Source of the DNA: Asterella californica
Lineage: Eukaryota > Streptophyta > Marchantiopsida > Marchantiales > Aytoniaceae
Direction of reading: 5' to 3'
Assembly: GCA_036924285.1 (NCBI GenBank)
Contig: JAYKYS010000009.1
Location: 4,402,001-4,466,000, forward strand
Length of the DNA: 64,000 bases
The notes beneath the pieces are model-generated. The model was not told the origin of the DNA. It made no database searches and saw nothing but the letters and a program-made list of their open reading frames with translations. The first letter of the stretch is position 1. Each line of letters opens with the position of its first letter. The position numbers and the translations under genes were made by a program. This document shows positions 45,273-56,640 of this stretch, piece after piece.

Positions 45273-47430
45273 ATGGTGGGCTTGGAACATAAGATCAGTT
45301 GGACAGATTTTGGCATCCGATTGCACTGTGTGACAATGAGAACTGGCAAGTGCAAGCTTCTAACGCTTATATTATTCCGACCAATATTCGACCACTTCTA
45401 CTAGGTTCCGCTCAAAACTGCTGGAGCATCTTCTCTGATGACATTGTGTGAGGAAACCTAGGTAGCTTTGACTGCTCACTGAAACTGCACGTTCTCGACA
45501 GCACAGTTGACAGCCAGCAGCTTGCATATTCCCATGTACATAATCGTTGTGACGGTAGCGCTCGTTGTTGGGCTCATCGCTCTCACACGACCCCCGGTTT
45601 TGCTTCTACATGGCTTTCCAGACTTTTGGTATGGCTACCGCTACCAAATACCAGCTTTGGCTGCAGCTGGATTCAGCATTATTGTTCCAGACCTTCGAGG
45701 AAGTGGGGAGTCAGATGCTCCCGAATCACAGACAACTACACTTTCTTCGACATGGTCGCTGATATAGTCGGCCTCTTGAAAGCCCTTCACATACATGAGA
45801 AGGTAGGTACTCTGTATGAATATATTTACTCTTGAGAAGGTAAGTACTCTATCTGAATATGTATATGTTTTCTAATTTTTTACGCCCGAACCTTTAAAAA
45901 GCTTATGTATAGATCTGAATTAGATCTTCAGTAGATTTGTTGTTAGTTGGACGCAGTTTCGTTATGGAGTGTTTTCGACTGAACGTCGTACCCAACGATG
46001 TGAAACTTTTGCTCTCGGTCTGCTGTACATGAGCTTAACCTCACCCACCAGGCAGGTCCCCAACCCGACCCCCACCCCGCGTCCTCGACCAGAGAGGTCT
46101 ATCTGAATATATAACACGTCCATTCCAACCATTACTGCCAGCGGCATGCATGTATGTTCTATCTTAATCATATTGGACTCACTACTGGGCTTATACAACA
46201 GAGTAGGAAAAGGATGGATAAGCTCTCCGGCACTCTATGGTACTGAATTCCTAGCGACTATGTTCGGTTGCAGGTCTTTATGGTTGGACACGATGGGGAG
46301 CTTCCTACGCTATGCATTTCGTACTCGTTCGACCTGATCTAGTCAGAGCAGTTGTTGATATGGGTTTCCTTGGGTTCCATGGAGTATCCCGACCAACGGT
46401 GCAGACATTTCTCGCTTTGCATTCGGCGAAGAGGTTAACATCAACGCCTTTCAGGTTTTTCTATCCTCCGGCTCCAGACTGTAATTCACGTCCCATTTCT
46501 AAATGCTCTGTTTCATGCACATCTCAAGAACTCTGTTTTCTCACCACTACAATCAACATGGCTCATTCATACTACGGACTCAGGCATATATGTAGCTCAA
46601 ACCACGGGAGGGAGTGGAATCCTTATCCCCCCTGAGGTGGAACCGAGGGAGTGGAATGTTCAGGAGCAAGAAGCCACTATTATGGTCGTGGCTTCCAGAG
46701 TGCAAAGGAAAAAGGAAAAAGGAAAAAGGAAATATAAAATCTAAACTGTTTTAACAAGAGATCTAACGGTTGAACTGGTTTTCTGGAAATTACCGTCTAA
46801 ACATCTAGTTTGTTAAATTAAGATCTAAAGATCATGATTTATCAACCAATCGTGGTTTATCCGATGTCTTGTCTGAAGAGGATGATGTATCGTAAATAAA
46901 GCCACTCTAAAATACAAAGAGGAGAGACTAAATATATAACAGTCGATTGAAACTTGAAACGGTCACCACTACATTAATATTTTCGGAAGTGTCTTTTATG
47001 AATACAATATTGTTTTATTTGATGGTTATAAGGGATGTAGTATACGGTGGTTTCGCCGCTCCGTTAAATTATGTAGGTTATAGGATTACTATTACAGTGT
47101 ACTGAAACGAGTTTCATACACCCCAGGGATGTACAAGTCACGCTTCAGTATTCTAATATGCTACCTGTATGATTGAGTACTTTGACATTAGGAGCCAGGG
47201 CGTGCGGAGTGCCCTATTTGCAGAGGAGAAGATATCGTACTTGCTGAAGAGTTTCCTCACACGGTGGCACGAGGACCCTCAAGTGAAAATACCCAAAGTT
47301 TACTCGGGCGATGAAGAAGCTCAGAGGCCGCTCCCGGACTGGCTCACCTCCGAAGATCTGCAGTACTACGCAGATACTTATGCTAGAACCGGATTTACAG
47401 GAAGCTTGAATCAATACCGAACTTGGCAAG
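45273..47430 (+). pseudogene. Soluble epoxide hydrolase (alpha/beta hydrolase) pseudogene
   Basis: Exon 1 (45273-45349) reads MVGLEHKISWTDFGIRLHCV, a typical start. Exon 2 (about 45592-45802) has [15 protein letters not shown], the oxyanion HGFP motif, then [16 protein letters not shown]. There, near 45715, one base is missing before [19 protein letters not shown]. The expected acceptor for exon 2 is not AG (ACACGA), possibly mutated. Exon 3 starts at 46274 with VFMVGHD, the nucleophile elbow; one base is missing at the Trp of HDWGA, then the correct frame gives FVLVRPDLVRAVVDMGF. 47180-47430 gives YLLKSFLTRW and GFTGSLNQYRTWQ from the cap domain. The C-terminal Asp-His part is absent. The family opens epoxides with water. 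Two frameshifts and loss of the catalytic His make it inactive. Confidence 0.85.
46704..46732. repeat. AAAAAGG short tandem repeat
   Basis: Four units of about seven bases, within the sequence inserted between epoxide hydrolase exons. Confidence 0.85.
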
Positions 47431-48269
47431 GTTTTTGTTGCGTCGAGCCTTTGTACAAGTGGCTGATGTATGTGTGGAAGCTTGGAATCGCTATCACTTG
47501 TGTAGTTCTCAGAGAAGTAGAGAAACGGAGTGGATTACGAGCTTTCAGATCCGTACAAGATGAATAGTATTCTTACACCAGACTTGCTATTGATTTGGTT
47601 GCTTTGGCATGGTGGGGTATGAGCTCTAGAGTGTGTGAAGGCATGCGAGTCTCTTGCTTTATCCGAAGAGAAAATAGGGAGTTGAAGCTGTTAGAATAGA
47701 ACGATTCGGAATTTGGATATAGGTAGCTTTAATAGCATTAGGTGAGTGTATACAGTTTCTCACATGGCTGAATGTACAGCAAGTAGCAAAGCTATGGAAT
47801 TATCACATGTAGGAGATGCCGAAGCTCAAGCTTGACTGGATCTGCGTTAGGAGTCAGTCAACTGGAACTTTATATAAAAGATGGACTAGAAATCTAGAAA
47901 ATAATATTTTTAGTAATTCTTCTTGTTTATTGAGTGTTCCAGGTCTCTGGCCAAGGCTACAAGTGAACGGACGTAAGCGATGAGAGAATTGTGAGGCATC
48001 TTGGTGTTCAAGTGAATTACTGTGCTTCTGCCTTGGAGGAATGAGAGTAGTTTCTGTCAAACACTGATGATGATCCATGGATAGTCAGAAAGACGATTGA
48101 ATACTTAAAAATTTCGTTTATTCAATCTTGTCTACGTGGAGAGAGTCTTTTGATAGAGATAGATATAGAGTAGAAGCCAGATCGCAGCGGCTATGGAAGG
48201 AGATTATGCAGAAGGCACCTCAGTTTCAGATACAGCTAGAGAGTCTACACCTTCGCAGTGCGAAAGATT
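47431..48269. other. Non-genic stretch between hydrolase relic and copia remnant
   Basis: The open frame at 47431-47567 is intron read-through. The rest is AT-rich with nothing recognised. It may include a decayed LTR of the following copia element, as the gag ATG is at 48270. Confidence 0.35.
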
Positions 48270-48419
48270 ATGAGCTCATTCAACTCATCCCTCTATAGTC
48301 TCACGGTTGAGAAATTGAGAAAAGAAAATTACTCACAGTGGTATGATGATATCTTATGGGAGAAGTCTGTGGATATTCGTTGCGAATAGCAGTGATCATT
48401 CAGAGAAGAGAGATGATCC

Positions 48420-50300
48420 TACCTGACTACAGTTAAACTACTACACGCTATCATGCCGTGCACCGGCTCCTATCTGGAAATCAAATTTCGGCTGTTATCG
48501 CTCCAAATACACTCATGGGACTAAAAGTGAGACTTTTGACACAACTTTGGATCTTCACTTTCATCGCATCAATGGATAGAGCTCATTGTCAGCTTCCCAT
48601 ATGCACTTTGTCTACTTCATTTGGACGCCTAGTGGAGAAGTTACGAGACTCGAAAGATGAGTAAAACAAGCTAGGCCACAGCTTACGGACTTTTGGCACA
48701 ACTTCGGATCTTCACTTTCATTGCATCAATGGATAGAGCTCATTGTCAGCTTTCCATAGGCACTTTGTCTACTTCATTAGGACGCCTAGTAGAGAAGTTA
48801 CGAGATTCGAAAGATGGGTAAAACAAACTAGGCCCCAGCTTATGGACTTTTGACACGACTTCGGATTTTCACTTTTATCGCATCAATGGTTAGAGCTTGT
48901 TGTCACCTTTCCATAGGACTTTGTCTATTTCATTTGGACGCCTAGTGGAAAAGTTACGAGACTCAGAAGATGGAAAAATCAAGCTGGGCCTTAGTTTACT
49001 TTGCTGATTGGGTATTTGCAGCTCCAGGGGCTATACTAAGGACGCAAGGGACATGCTTCCTCATAATCTAGGAATTGTTGTACGTCCAACGTCTGACAGA
49101 AGGGGGCAGCTTAAAGGGCTAGCTTGCATCTGCGACCTGTCAATGGACGGTTCGGGAGATTTAGAGGTCTAATGCAAACGCACAAGGCGTCGTTGGGTCT
49201 AGATCTGTGCAAGCTACGCATTGGTTAAGACGGTTAGTGAAGAGGCGGATCGAGAAGTGTATTCTGGGGGAAATTAAGACGTAGGAAGAGGATTTGGAGT
49301 GCTTCAATGATCTGTGAAGGAGAGTTGGACCGTTCAGGCCGTTCCGGAGTCCAAACTTGCTGTCCTTGGATCCATCGGGATCAGAACGGCGAGTTCTTCA
49401 GGAAATTGAAGATGATACGAAGTTTCAATGGGCAGTTTGGGAGTTCTGAGTGAAATTGACTCACAAGGAAGCGCTTACGTCAGATTTTCGTTCGCCTACG
49501 ACCAGAAGTTGGGTTGTTCTTCGCGAGGTGAGCCAAGCTGTTCTTTCTTGGTGCCTACGCGATCAAGGAGTCTTCATCTACATATAGGAGAAGACTGTAT
49601 GTGGATTGGATTGTTGGTTTGGATGTGATGAGTGAGTTTGAGTCATAGGGAGTCGATTTATCTCAATTTTTGCATCTTGTGAATTTCTTGCGTAGTTTTG
49701 CGAGGAGAACTTCAAACGACTTGTTTGGAGTCTCGTTGGATTCAAGATAGCTAGATGTACCTACCAGAGAAGACGGATATTAGATCAGACGATCCGTTTG
49801 ACGGTGTGTGCGGTTTTAAGCCACAAGGAGGAGTTTTTGAAGGTTCGGTCACATGTGACCAAAAATTGACGATATCTCGGCTGTTGGGAGTCGGATCTGA
49901 AGGTTTCTTGGGCTAATGGAGTTAGGGAAGAAGACCTTATAGACATCTGAAAATCATTTGGCGAAAAGAGAAAGTTCTCAGATAGGTCTTTTTCGATTCC
50001 TTCGCTACGGTTTTCATCTTTTTTAGTTCGTTGAAGTTCTAGTTGATCATGTACAGCTTGTGGTAGCTAGCTTTAGCTAAGAGCTTGTACATGGATGTTG
50101 TTTGGACTTGGTTTTGAATCGTGTGGTACAGGTGAAGCTCTGTTTGTTAGCAAAGGGATGTTTCTCTTGCTTTGAGTTACGCTTCAACAGTTTTGGGTCT
50201 GTGTTGAGATTCAAGGACTCGTTTTAGGGAGTTTTAAAATAAATTACAGATTGCTCTGGTCTGTTTCTCAATTTTGTGTTCTTAGGGAGAAAGAACCGGC
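48420..50300 (+). repeat. Unclassified 1.9-kb repeat inserted in copia gag
   Basis: Homologous to 3165-4890, where the two halves are in opposite orientation. Near the start are three tandem units of about 157 bp (48532, 48688, 48846), sharing CACAACTT-GGATCTTCACTTTC and TTTGGACGCCTAGTGGAGAA. No protein family. It might be a long LTR, but ends and target duplication cannot be fixed by eye. Confidence 0.7.
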
Positions 50301-50602
50301 AATGTATATACGTTGGGAGTTGGTATATTGCGACGTTTGTTTTCGTGCTTGTTTGTCTCTTTCTTGTCTCTGTTCATCACACTACATCTCCACAGCCAAG
50401 AACCTCGCATTTTCTTAGACATCCTTCACGCAAAATCCGATATGACAACGCTTGCAACACTGAAGTTGAGTCTGATCAAAGATGTTGCAGCATTAGTCTG
50501 AAAGATTACCATCGCATCGAGTTTGTGGGAGAAATTATTAAGTCTCTATTAGAGATCCAAAATCTCTAGTGGCATGAGGAAATGAAAGCAGCTCGCTAAT
50601 CT

Positions 50603-51305
50603 GAAAATGTCAGATTCAGACAGTGTCATAGAGCATATTTCCAAGATGGTGGATTTGTTCTCAGATCTAGAGGATGCTGATCTGTTGACCATCTTAGAAG
50701 CGTGTAGAGTGATCATGTTGATATCTTCTTTACCTAGAAGATTTGATGTGACTGTACAGATAATCAAAGCTTTGTCATCGAAGGATATTACTTGGAAGTA
50801 TGTTATTAATCGGTTGTTTGAGCATGAACAGAAAAGAAGTATAGATTGCAACAAGTCAGAGAAAGTGTTAATGACCATTTCATCAAAGAAGGAAACTAGA
50901 TCATGCTTCATTTGTGGAGAGAAAAGGCACCTAGCGAAAGCTTGTAAGGATCGTAGGAAGCACAAACCGGAGCAAAAAAGTACTAAAAGAAAAGACATTT
51001 TTCTTTTTGAGAAGAAGTCGAAGGAAGACAAAGGAAGTTTGATCCATCTAACTGAGTTGAGTGATAAGGAATATAATTGTCTCATGAAAGATGAGATATT
51101 GATGACCAGAGGAAGATATAAGAGACCAGCCGACTCCACAGCATGGTTTGTTGACTCTAGAGCTACGTCTCATGTTTTCGGAAATATTCAAGCATTTGAT
51201 TCAATGACGGACATTGAACCCAAAGTCGTGAAAATGAGTAATGGAAGCATATCTTATGCTATCGGCATCGGGAAGGTGGTGGGATTGTTTCAAGATGAAA
51301 ATTAG
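50603..51305 (+). pseudogene. Copia gag C-terminus and protease frame
   Basis: This is the longest intact frame of the copia remnant, 232 codons. Copia gag (DLFSDLEDADLLTILE, LISSLPRRFDVTVQII) is followed by the zinc knuckle CFICGEKRHLAKAC at about residues 98-111, a lysine-rich linker and the protease start. The active-site Gly is changed to Arg (DSRATS), so this protease is probably inactive. Confidence 0.85.
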
Positions 51306-52650
51306 AATCCATCTCAGCTAGAACTTCATAGTGTCTTGTTTGTTCCTAATTTCAAGAAGAATTTGATTTCTGTAGCTGGACTCTTATACATAGACTACTC
51401 CGTACGCTTCATACCAGATAGAAAGCGATGTCTGATTGAGAAGTTTGGACATGTAGTCTATTACGACATAAGATTTATTCAAGCTTGTTTCTCAAGGTGA
51501 GAGGGCTTTGATAACTGAAGATGATACTTGGCATTTTCGTTTAAGTCATCTCTCACAGAATGGTTTGAAGGTTCCTGCAAGTACCTTACACAGAATGATT
51601 GGGATCAAGAGAAATCTAAGTCCTTGTGAGAGTTGTGTCAAAGAGAAAGCACACAAGCTTTGATCTAATGATTTGCTTGAATTGATCCATTCTGATGTGA
51701 GACGACCGGTACAATAATCTTTCAGTGGAGCTACATACTTTGTGTCGTTCACAAACGACAAAAGTCGACGAAGCTTCATTTATGTCATGCGGCATAAAAT
51801 TGAAGCGCTTGATCATTTTCAGACTTTCAAAAGGTTTATTGGAAAATGAGACGAACCTACAAATCAAGCGATTCCGTAGTGATGGTGAAGGAGAATTCGT
51901 TGGGAATGAGTTCAGGAATTTTCTTCAACAAACAGGGATTGGATACGACATCACTGCACGAGATAGTCTTCATCAGAACGACATTGCTGAGAGACTCAAT
52001 AGAACGCTTGGGGAGAAAGTCGTCTGCATGTTGGAGCATGAAGGACTGAGAAAAAACTTTTGAGCAGAAACAATCATGTGTGTGAATTATACTAAGAATC
52101 GTAGCCCAACGGCAGCATTACATGAGAAAACACCTTTTGAATCTGGACAAGTGAAAAACCAGACCTTTCTCATTTATGTACGTTTAGATGCGTTGCATAT
52201 GCTCTCATTCTTGAGAGCCACCTTACGAAACTGGATCCCAAAGCTATGCCCTTCATCTTCGTCGGATATAAAGAGAGACTGAAGGCGTATAGATTATACA
52301 ACACTACTACTAAGAAGCTGATACGTAGTAGAGATGTGCAGTTTTTTGAGAGTTTATTTCTTAGAGATAGAAATTTGTCATCTCAAGAGATTCCTTTGTT
52401 TCTGTATATTATCCAGTCCATTCTCATAGCACCTGGCGTTGCAGTTGATATGGTCAGTAGAGATCTAAGAAGTTCAATTGTATTTGAAAACTCTTGTAGA
52501 TTTGGACCTGGGAACTTGGAACATAGTCATTGTGCATCAGAGGGACGAAAGGATGTTCCAAACTTGATTCAAGCTGTATATGATAGAAGTAGATCACATG
52601 CATCTGGAGAAGAAAATGAAGAGGAAGCTCCAGAGCCCTTGGAGGAAGAA

Positions 52651-53753
52651 ATGTCACGTCAGCTTAGCACATCGGCTAGGTTGGTCGAGTGCGGAGTGGC
52701 TAATCTCGGTAGGGCCGTTAGTGCCGTTAGGACGAGTTCTTGGGATGACCCACTAGGGGTATACTTTGCAGGTAAGGCTTGGAGGCCTTAGTTCTTCAAG
52801 TTGAGCCTTCAAGCTCCTAGCTATGGTGGATAGTCTTTGTGAGTGCAATATGAAGTCTCTACGAGCACAGAGTGGATTTGGCTCGACTTTAGTGATTGTT
52901 TAGTGTCCGTTGGCATGATGGAGTGAGTATATACTGTTTATCACTTGAAGAACTAAGATTGCGAGGTCTGATTGAGAGGTTTCAGATCGCGGATTTCAGC
53001 CGATGGTATCTCCGGAGTGAGTAGATCGTTGGTATATTTGATTTGCAGGTGCGCGTGTGCGTGAAGTGGTTCTTTTTGGTTGGGTGATCGATCGCTATGT
53101 GGATTACTGTCATTTGAATCTGTTCTTGGCCGATTTGGTGGTGAGGTAGTACGGAAGAGCTGCTGGAATTTCTTGTGATGGGTTTTTATGATCAATTTGA
53201 GGTCAGCAGAAGTGCGTCGACGGACGTCGGATTAACATGGGTCGACAATTTGTAGTGCTGAAGAGTGCAGTAGGTGCACGCTGGGAAGATGATTTCAATG
53301 CACCAAAAATTGTTCAATTTGATGAAGGATCAAAGAAGTTACAAGCCGAAGAAGGTCGCAGGTGATCCAAAATCTGACGTAAACCCGCTTGCGAGTGCTA
53401 ATTTGGCAGATTTCGATATCTTGGAATGTGTTTTCAACCTCTAAGTTGCTGTTTTTGGGTGTGTGCTCTTTGTATTCGTCCTTCTTGTGGTGTTTGGCTC
53501 GAGTTTCTTCTCCTACCCAAGTGGAGCAGAGAGTGAGCGGGAGTCTCGAGGAGTGGAGTGCGTGGTTAGGAGGCGTTTAGAGGCTTAGAGGCTTCGAGGA
53601 GCAGAGGAACAGAGGTGCGTGAGTGCGGGGGTGTGAGAGTGGAGTGCGAGAGTGCGGAGACGGAGCGGAGCCCGAGCCCGAGCTCGCTGTAAGCCAGCTT
53701 GCTAGCGTGCGTGAGAGAGGTATACAAGTTTCAGTTATGTGAGAAGTGTAAAA
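52651..53753. other. Non-genic stretch, GA-rich in its right part
   Basis: No gene seen. 53500-53700 is rich in GAG/GTG repeats with a strand bias toward purines. It may be part of the LTR that carries the 5S-like segment beside it. Confidence 0.35.
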
Positions 53754-53806
53754 CCAATAGGTCACCCATCCCAACACTATTCATGAACTTGTATCTTTAA
53801 CTCTGC
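53754..53806 (-). repeat. 5S rRNA-like segment (Cassandra-type)
   Basis: On the minus strand GGATGGGTGACCT (53759-53771) equals the 5S rRNA C-box region. TTAA lies exactly 25 bases upstream, as in plant 5S rRNA, preceded by a GCAG-like segment, and TTGG follows where 5S has CTGG. The intervening 25 bases match plant 5S at about 11 positions. Cassandra TRIM retrotransposons carry such 5S domains in their LTRs. This is not a functional 5S gene. Confidence 0.6.
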
Positions 53807-54747
53807 AATCTTAGCTTTGGCTTTATCACTAGATCAATAGCTCTTGGTGTCTTCTAGGGATACGTGCAAGTACTTATGGACTTGTTTAAGGTAGTAAGAG
53901 ACCTTCTCGCACGTTCCTAGAAGAGTGATAGGACGACCCAACAGTATTAGGGAGAAGCTATAGTTGTGGTGTGTTTGTCTATACCGTAGAGACACATATG
54001 GAGGCAGTTGATGGCAGTTGTCTTGGGTGAGCTAGTAGAGCTACCACGTAGATATTTTTGGAGCTACTAGAGGTGTGGACATCTAGTTAGTGATCTTAAG
54101 TATCAATTACGACAATTGGTGATCATATATTGTGCATGTGGTCACCAAAGAAGAGACGTCAATCCGGATGGGGCGGGGTTTCTTTTTATGTGAATGTTTG
54201 AGTGTGGAGGGTTGTCTTTTGGACTTCTTGTGGTTGGAACCCCTCTATATTCTGCTTCTTGTTTGTGCGTCGCGTTTGCTTGTGTTGGCGCTTGATTTCC
54301 GGAGTGAGTTCACTCCAGTATGCTGTCAGTAGTGAGACTGGAGTTGCGGATCAGTTAGACTATCTTTGTTCTCTCACGGTGCGGTTGGAGTGACGATCAA
54401 CAGACCGTGAGAGGCTGCCTATGGTGATGGCAGGTACATGTTGTCTTTACCTTGATCGTCCTAGTAGGAGATAGGTGAGCTCAGTAGGAGCGGGGTTAGG
54501 CAAGTAGTGGTTACGGTGGTGAGGGGGATTTTGACATTCTGATTGAAGAGTGTGTTATCGAGATTCTATCATCACGGAGTTCTCGGGATGTTCTGGTGGA
54601 GATTTCTTGGACAATGGGTATACACGGAGTGGGATGAGATACCGACTACCTACACCATTGCCGTCGATTGTTCCGGAGGACGAGTCAGATGCAGATAGCG
54701 CGTTTTTTGATGATCAGTTGAGTGTTACCACACCATTGTTGTGAGAC
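53807..54747. other. Probable LTR/leader of the gypsy gag remnant
   Basis: GT-rich, with no gene. Short open frames (54132-54393) are hydrophobic and Cys-rich in chance fashion. No second LTR copy is present to test boundaries. Confidence 0.3.
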
Positions 54748-55390
54748 ATGGACGAGATCTATGAGACCACGAAAGGACCTCGACATTACTCAGGTACAGT
54801 GGGTATCATCGAGCTAGATGACTTCATCCAGGAGTTTGACAGTTAGTGCGATCTGCAATAGATGCGAAACCCATAATTGTTTACACTCTTCATGGCGTGG
54901 AAGGGTTTGTTCCAACACTTGGAGGGACCGCCGATGGACGATTACCATGAGTTCCGGTGAGATTACAGTGTGGAGATTGAGTTGTGGAGATAACATTGGT
55001 CTCCCAACTAGTTTCTATCACTACGGACGCAATTTCAAGAGGCGTAGCACCTATGAGTTCAGGTGCCAGTAGCAGTGGTACATCCACAGGTGACGGAGTT
55101 CTTACTACCGACGGTACGTCCACTAGTAGTGGAGCAGGTGGTATTGTGAGCGAGATACCACCAGGGTTTAACACTGTGGTTCATTTCTTCCAGTGTTTGA
55201 GGAAGAACTGTCAAGGTGTGCGGACCGACAAGTTGAGGAGTCTGCAGGAGTTCCAACGGAAGACTGGAGAGAGCCTATGCGAGGCGTTTACTCGCATGAG
55301 GCGGTTGATCAGCGTTGCCCAAGGGGTGACAAATGCTGATATAGTCCAAAGCTCTAGTAGATCGACGGCTAACATTAACCGGAGTGGTTA
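54748..55390 (+). pseudogene. Ty3/gypsy gag remnant
   Basis: ATG 54748 opens MDEIYETTKGPRHYSGTVGI, then ELDDFIQEFDS with a stop where relatives have Trp. It goes on as LFTLFMAWKGLFQHLEGPPM and DDYHEF, the gypsy gag domain. The last part (LRSLQEFQRKTGESLCEAFT, RMRRLISVAQGVTNADIV) is in another frame. Stops and frameshifts are frequent. A copia LTR begins at 55395 and cuts it off. Confidence 0.7.
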
Positions 55391-55394
55391 GGGT

Positions 55395-55561
55395 TGTTAG
55401 AGTTAGTTAGAGGACTAACCCACCATTAGGATTTCTCTTGTACTCACCTCCACTATATATACAGAGAGAAGTAAAGCCTCTCTCATCTCATTCCTATTTT
55501 ACTTTTCTTGTCTACTCGCTCTCTCTTCTTGGAGTGTCCTCGAAATATCAATCTTTCTATA
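55395..55561 (+). repeat. Copia LTR (167 bp)
   Basis: Starts TGTTAG and ends CTATA directly before the primer site, the same end sequence as the element at 10815. A TATA box (CTATATATACAG) is near 55453. Confidence 0.8.
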
Positions 55562-55573
55562 TGGTATCAGAGC
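55562..55573 (+). promoter_or_regulatory. Copia primer binding site (initiator Met tRNA)
   Basis: TGGTATCAGAGC, identical to the site at 11020. Confidence 0.9.
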
Positions 55574-56208
55574 TGTAGAGTGTGTGTCCCTTGCTGATGA
55601 GCAAGATGGAGTTCGTGCATGGAGAAGTACAGGAGAGAGCAGCTGGAGGTGTGCTTGATGTCGAGTACTATCATGCTGATGCGTTCGGATAAGACGAAAC
55701 CGTTTCTTTCGCCACCAGAAACTTTGAACGTGATTTCGGAGACCTAGACGATTTTTTTCGCTGAAATTTGTCGACCAGTCCTTCTACGGCTGTCTTATTC
55801 AGAAGGTGTGAATTGTGTACTCGGCCAAGTTTCGGTCGATTTGGAGGTTTCCAGCGGTAGTTTTTCAATTGGATCTTTTTCGACCAAAACAAAAGTTTTA
55901 GGACTTGAGTCTAAAACAAATCCTGTTCTGAAAATTTGGAAAATTTTGAGAGGTCGCACACCCATTTCTGACCTCATTTGGTCTAGTTTCGACCTTTTCT
56001 TGGTGAGTTCTTTCGACGTTACGTCGTGTTTTGTACACCTACAGTTCGCAGACAGTTTCTTTCTTCATTCTCGCTGCAGGAGGAGTTCGTAGAGTCGACT
56101 TCTTGTGACTTGTGACAACTCTTGATCGCGCGGTGTGGAGAGACGAGTTTCGTGAAGGTTCTGTGAGGTTTTCCGTGTACAAAACAGAGCAATTTCGACA
56201 TTGCAGCT

Positions 56209-56640
56209 ATGACGGAGTCTGTGTCTTTGATCACTGGAGAGAAACTCGACAAGAACAACTACCAAGTGTGGAAGTTCCGGATGAAGACTTTCCTACAGGG
56301 ACAAGATCTATAGGATCTTATCACTGAGGAGGAGAAAGCGCCTGAAGTATCAATTTCAGATCCGAAATTCAAGGAGTGGAAGAAGCGTTCGTACCAAGCG
56401 ATTTACTACATCAAGCAGCTCGCGGATCAACTATCTTTTGTCAAAGTCGAGATTGATCTCACTGTCTTGATCGGAACCACATTGTAAGGACTGCCTGCAG
56501 AGTACAAACAATTCATAACATTGATTTCGACCAAAGAACCCCTTCTGCGGTTTGATGAGCTTGTTTCTATGATGTTAGGAGAGGAGGTGCGTCTACTGGA
56601 GAGTTCTACTTTGACGTTGTCGTGTTGTGAGACGACTCAC
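56209..56640 (+). pseudogene. Copia gag fragment
   Basis: ATG 56209 opens MTESVSLITGEKLDKNNYQV, then WKFRMKTFL, a classical copia gag start. A TAG at 56311 replaces Trp (DL-W-DLI). A second stop lies near 56485 after IGTTL. It continues GLPAEYKQFITLI and LLRFDELVSMMLGEEV, then decays near 56640. No protease or pol follows. The leader between primer site and gag is about 630 bp, long for this family. Confidence 0.85.

Larger units (their letters stand above)
48270..52650 (+). mobile_element. Ty1/copia remnant (gag to integrase), split by another repeat
   Basis: Gag N-terminus: ATG 48270, SLTVEKLRKENYSQWYDD, readable to about 48430. After a 1.9-kb foreign repeat gag resumes near 50430 (LATLKLSLIKDVAALV, SSLWEKLLSLY, KQLANLKMSDSDSVIEHI). 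The zinc knuckle is CFICGEKRHLAKAC and the protease active site AWFVDSRATSHVFG (the Gly of D-S-G is Arg). The integrase spans about 51500-52360, with the RLSH zinc part, GEFVGNEFRNF, and the Glu-bearing HQNDIAERLNRTL, with several stops. It ends with an acidic linker (EENEEEAPEPLEEE). No reverse transcriptase follows. It is a dead element. Confidence 0.85.

Noticed and set aside
50276..50569. Membrane protein ORF (97 aa, hydrophobic start)
   Set aside because: It spans the junction of the 1.9-kb repeat and copia gag, and the gag frame in its 3' part explains the conservation.
53754..53806. Functional 5S rRNA gene
   Set aside because: Only about half the expected length matches and the 25-base central part diverges strongly.
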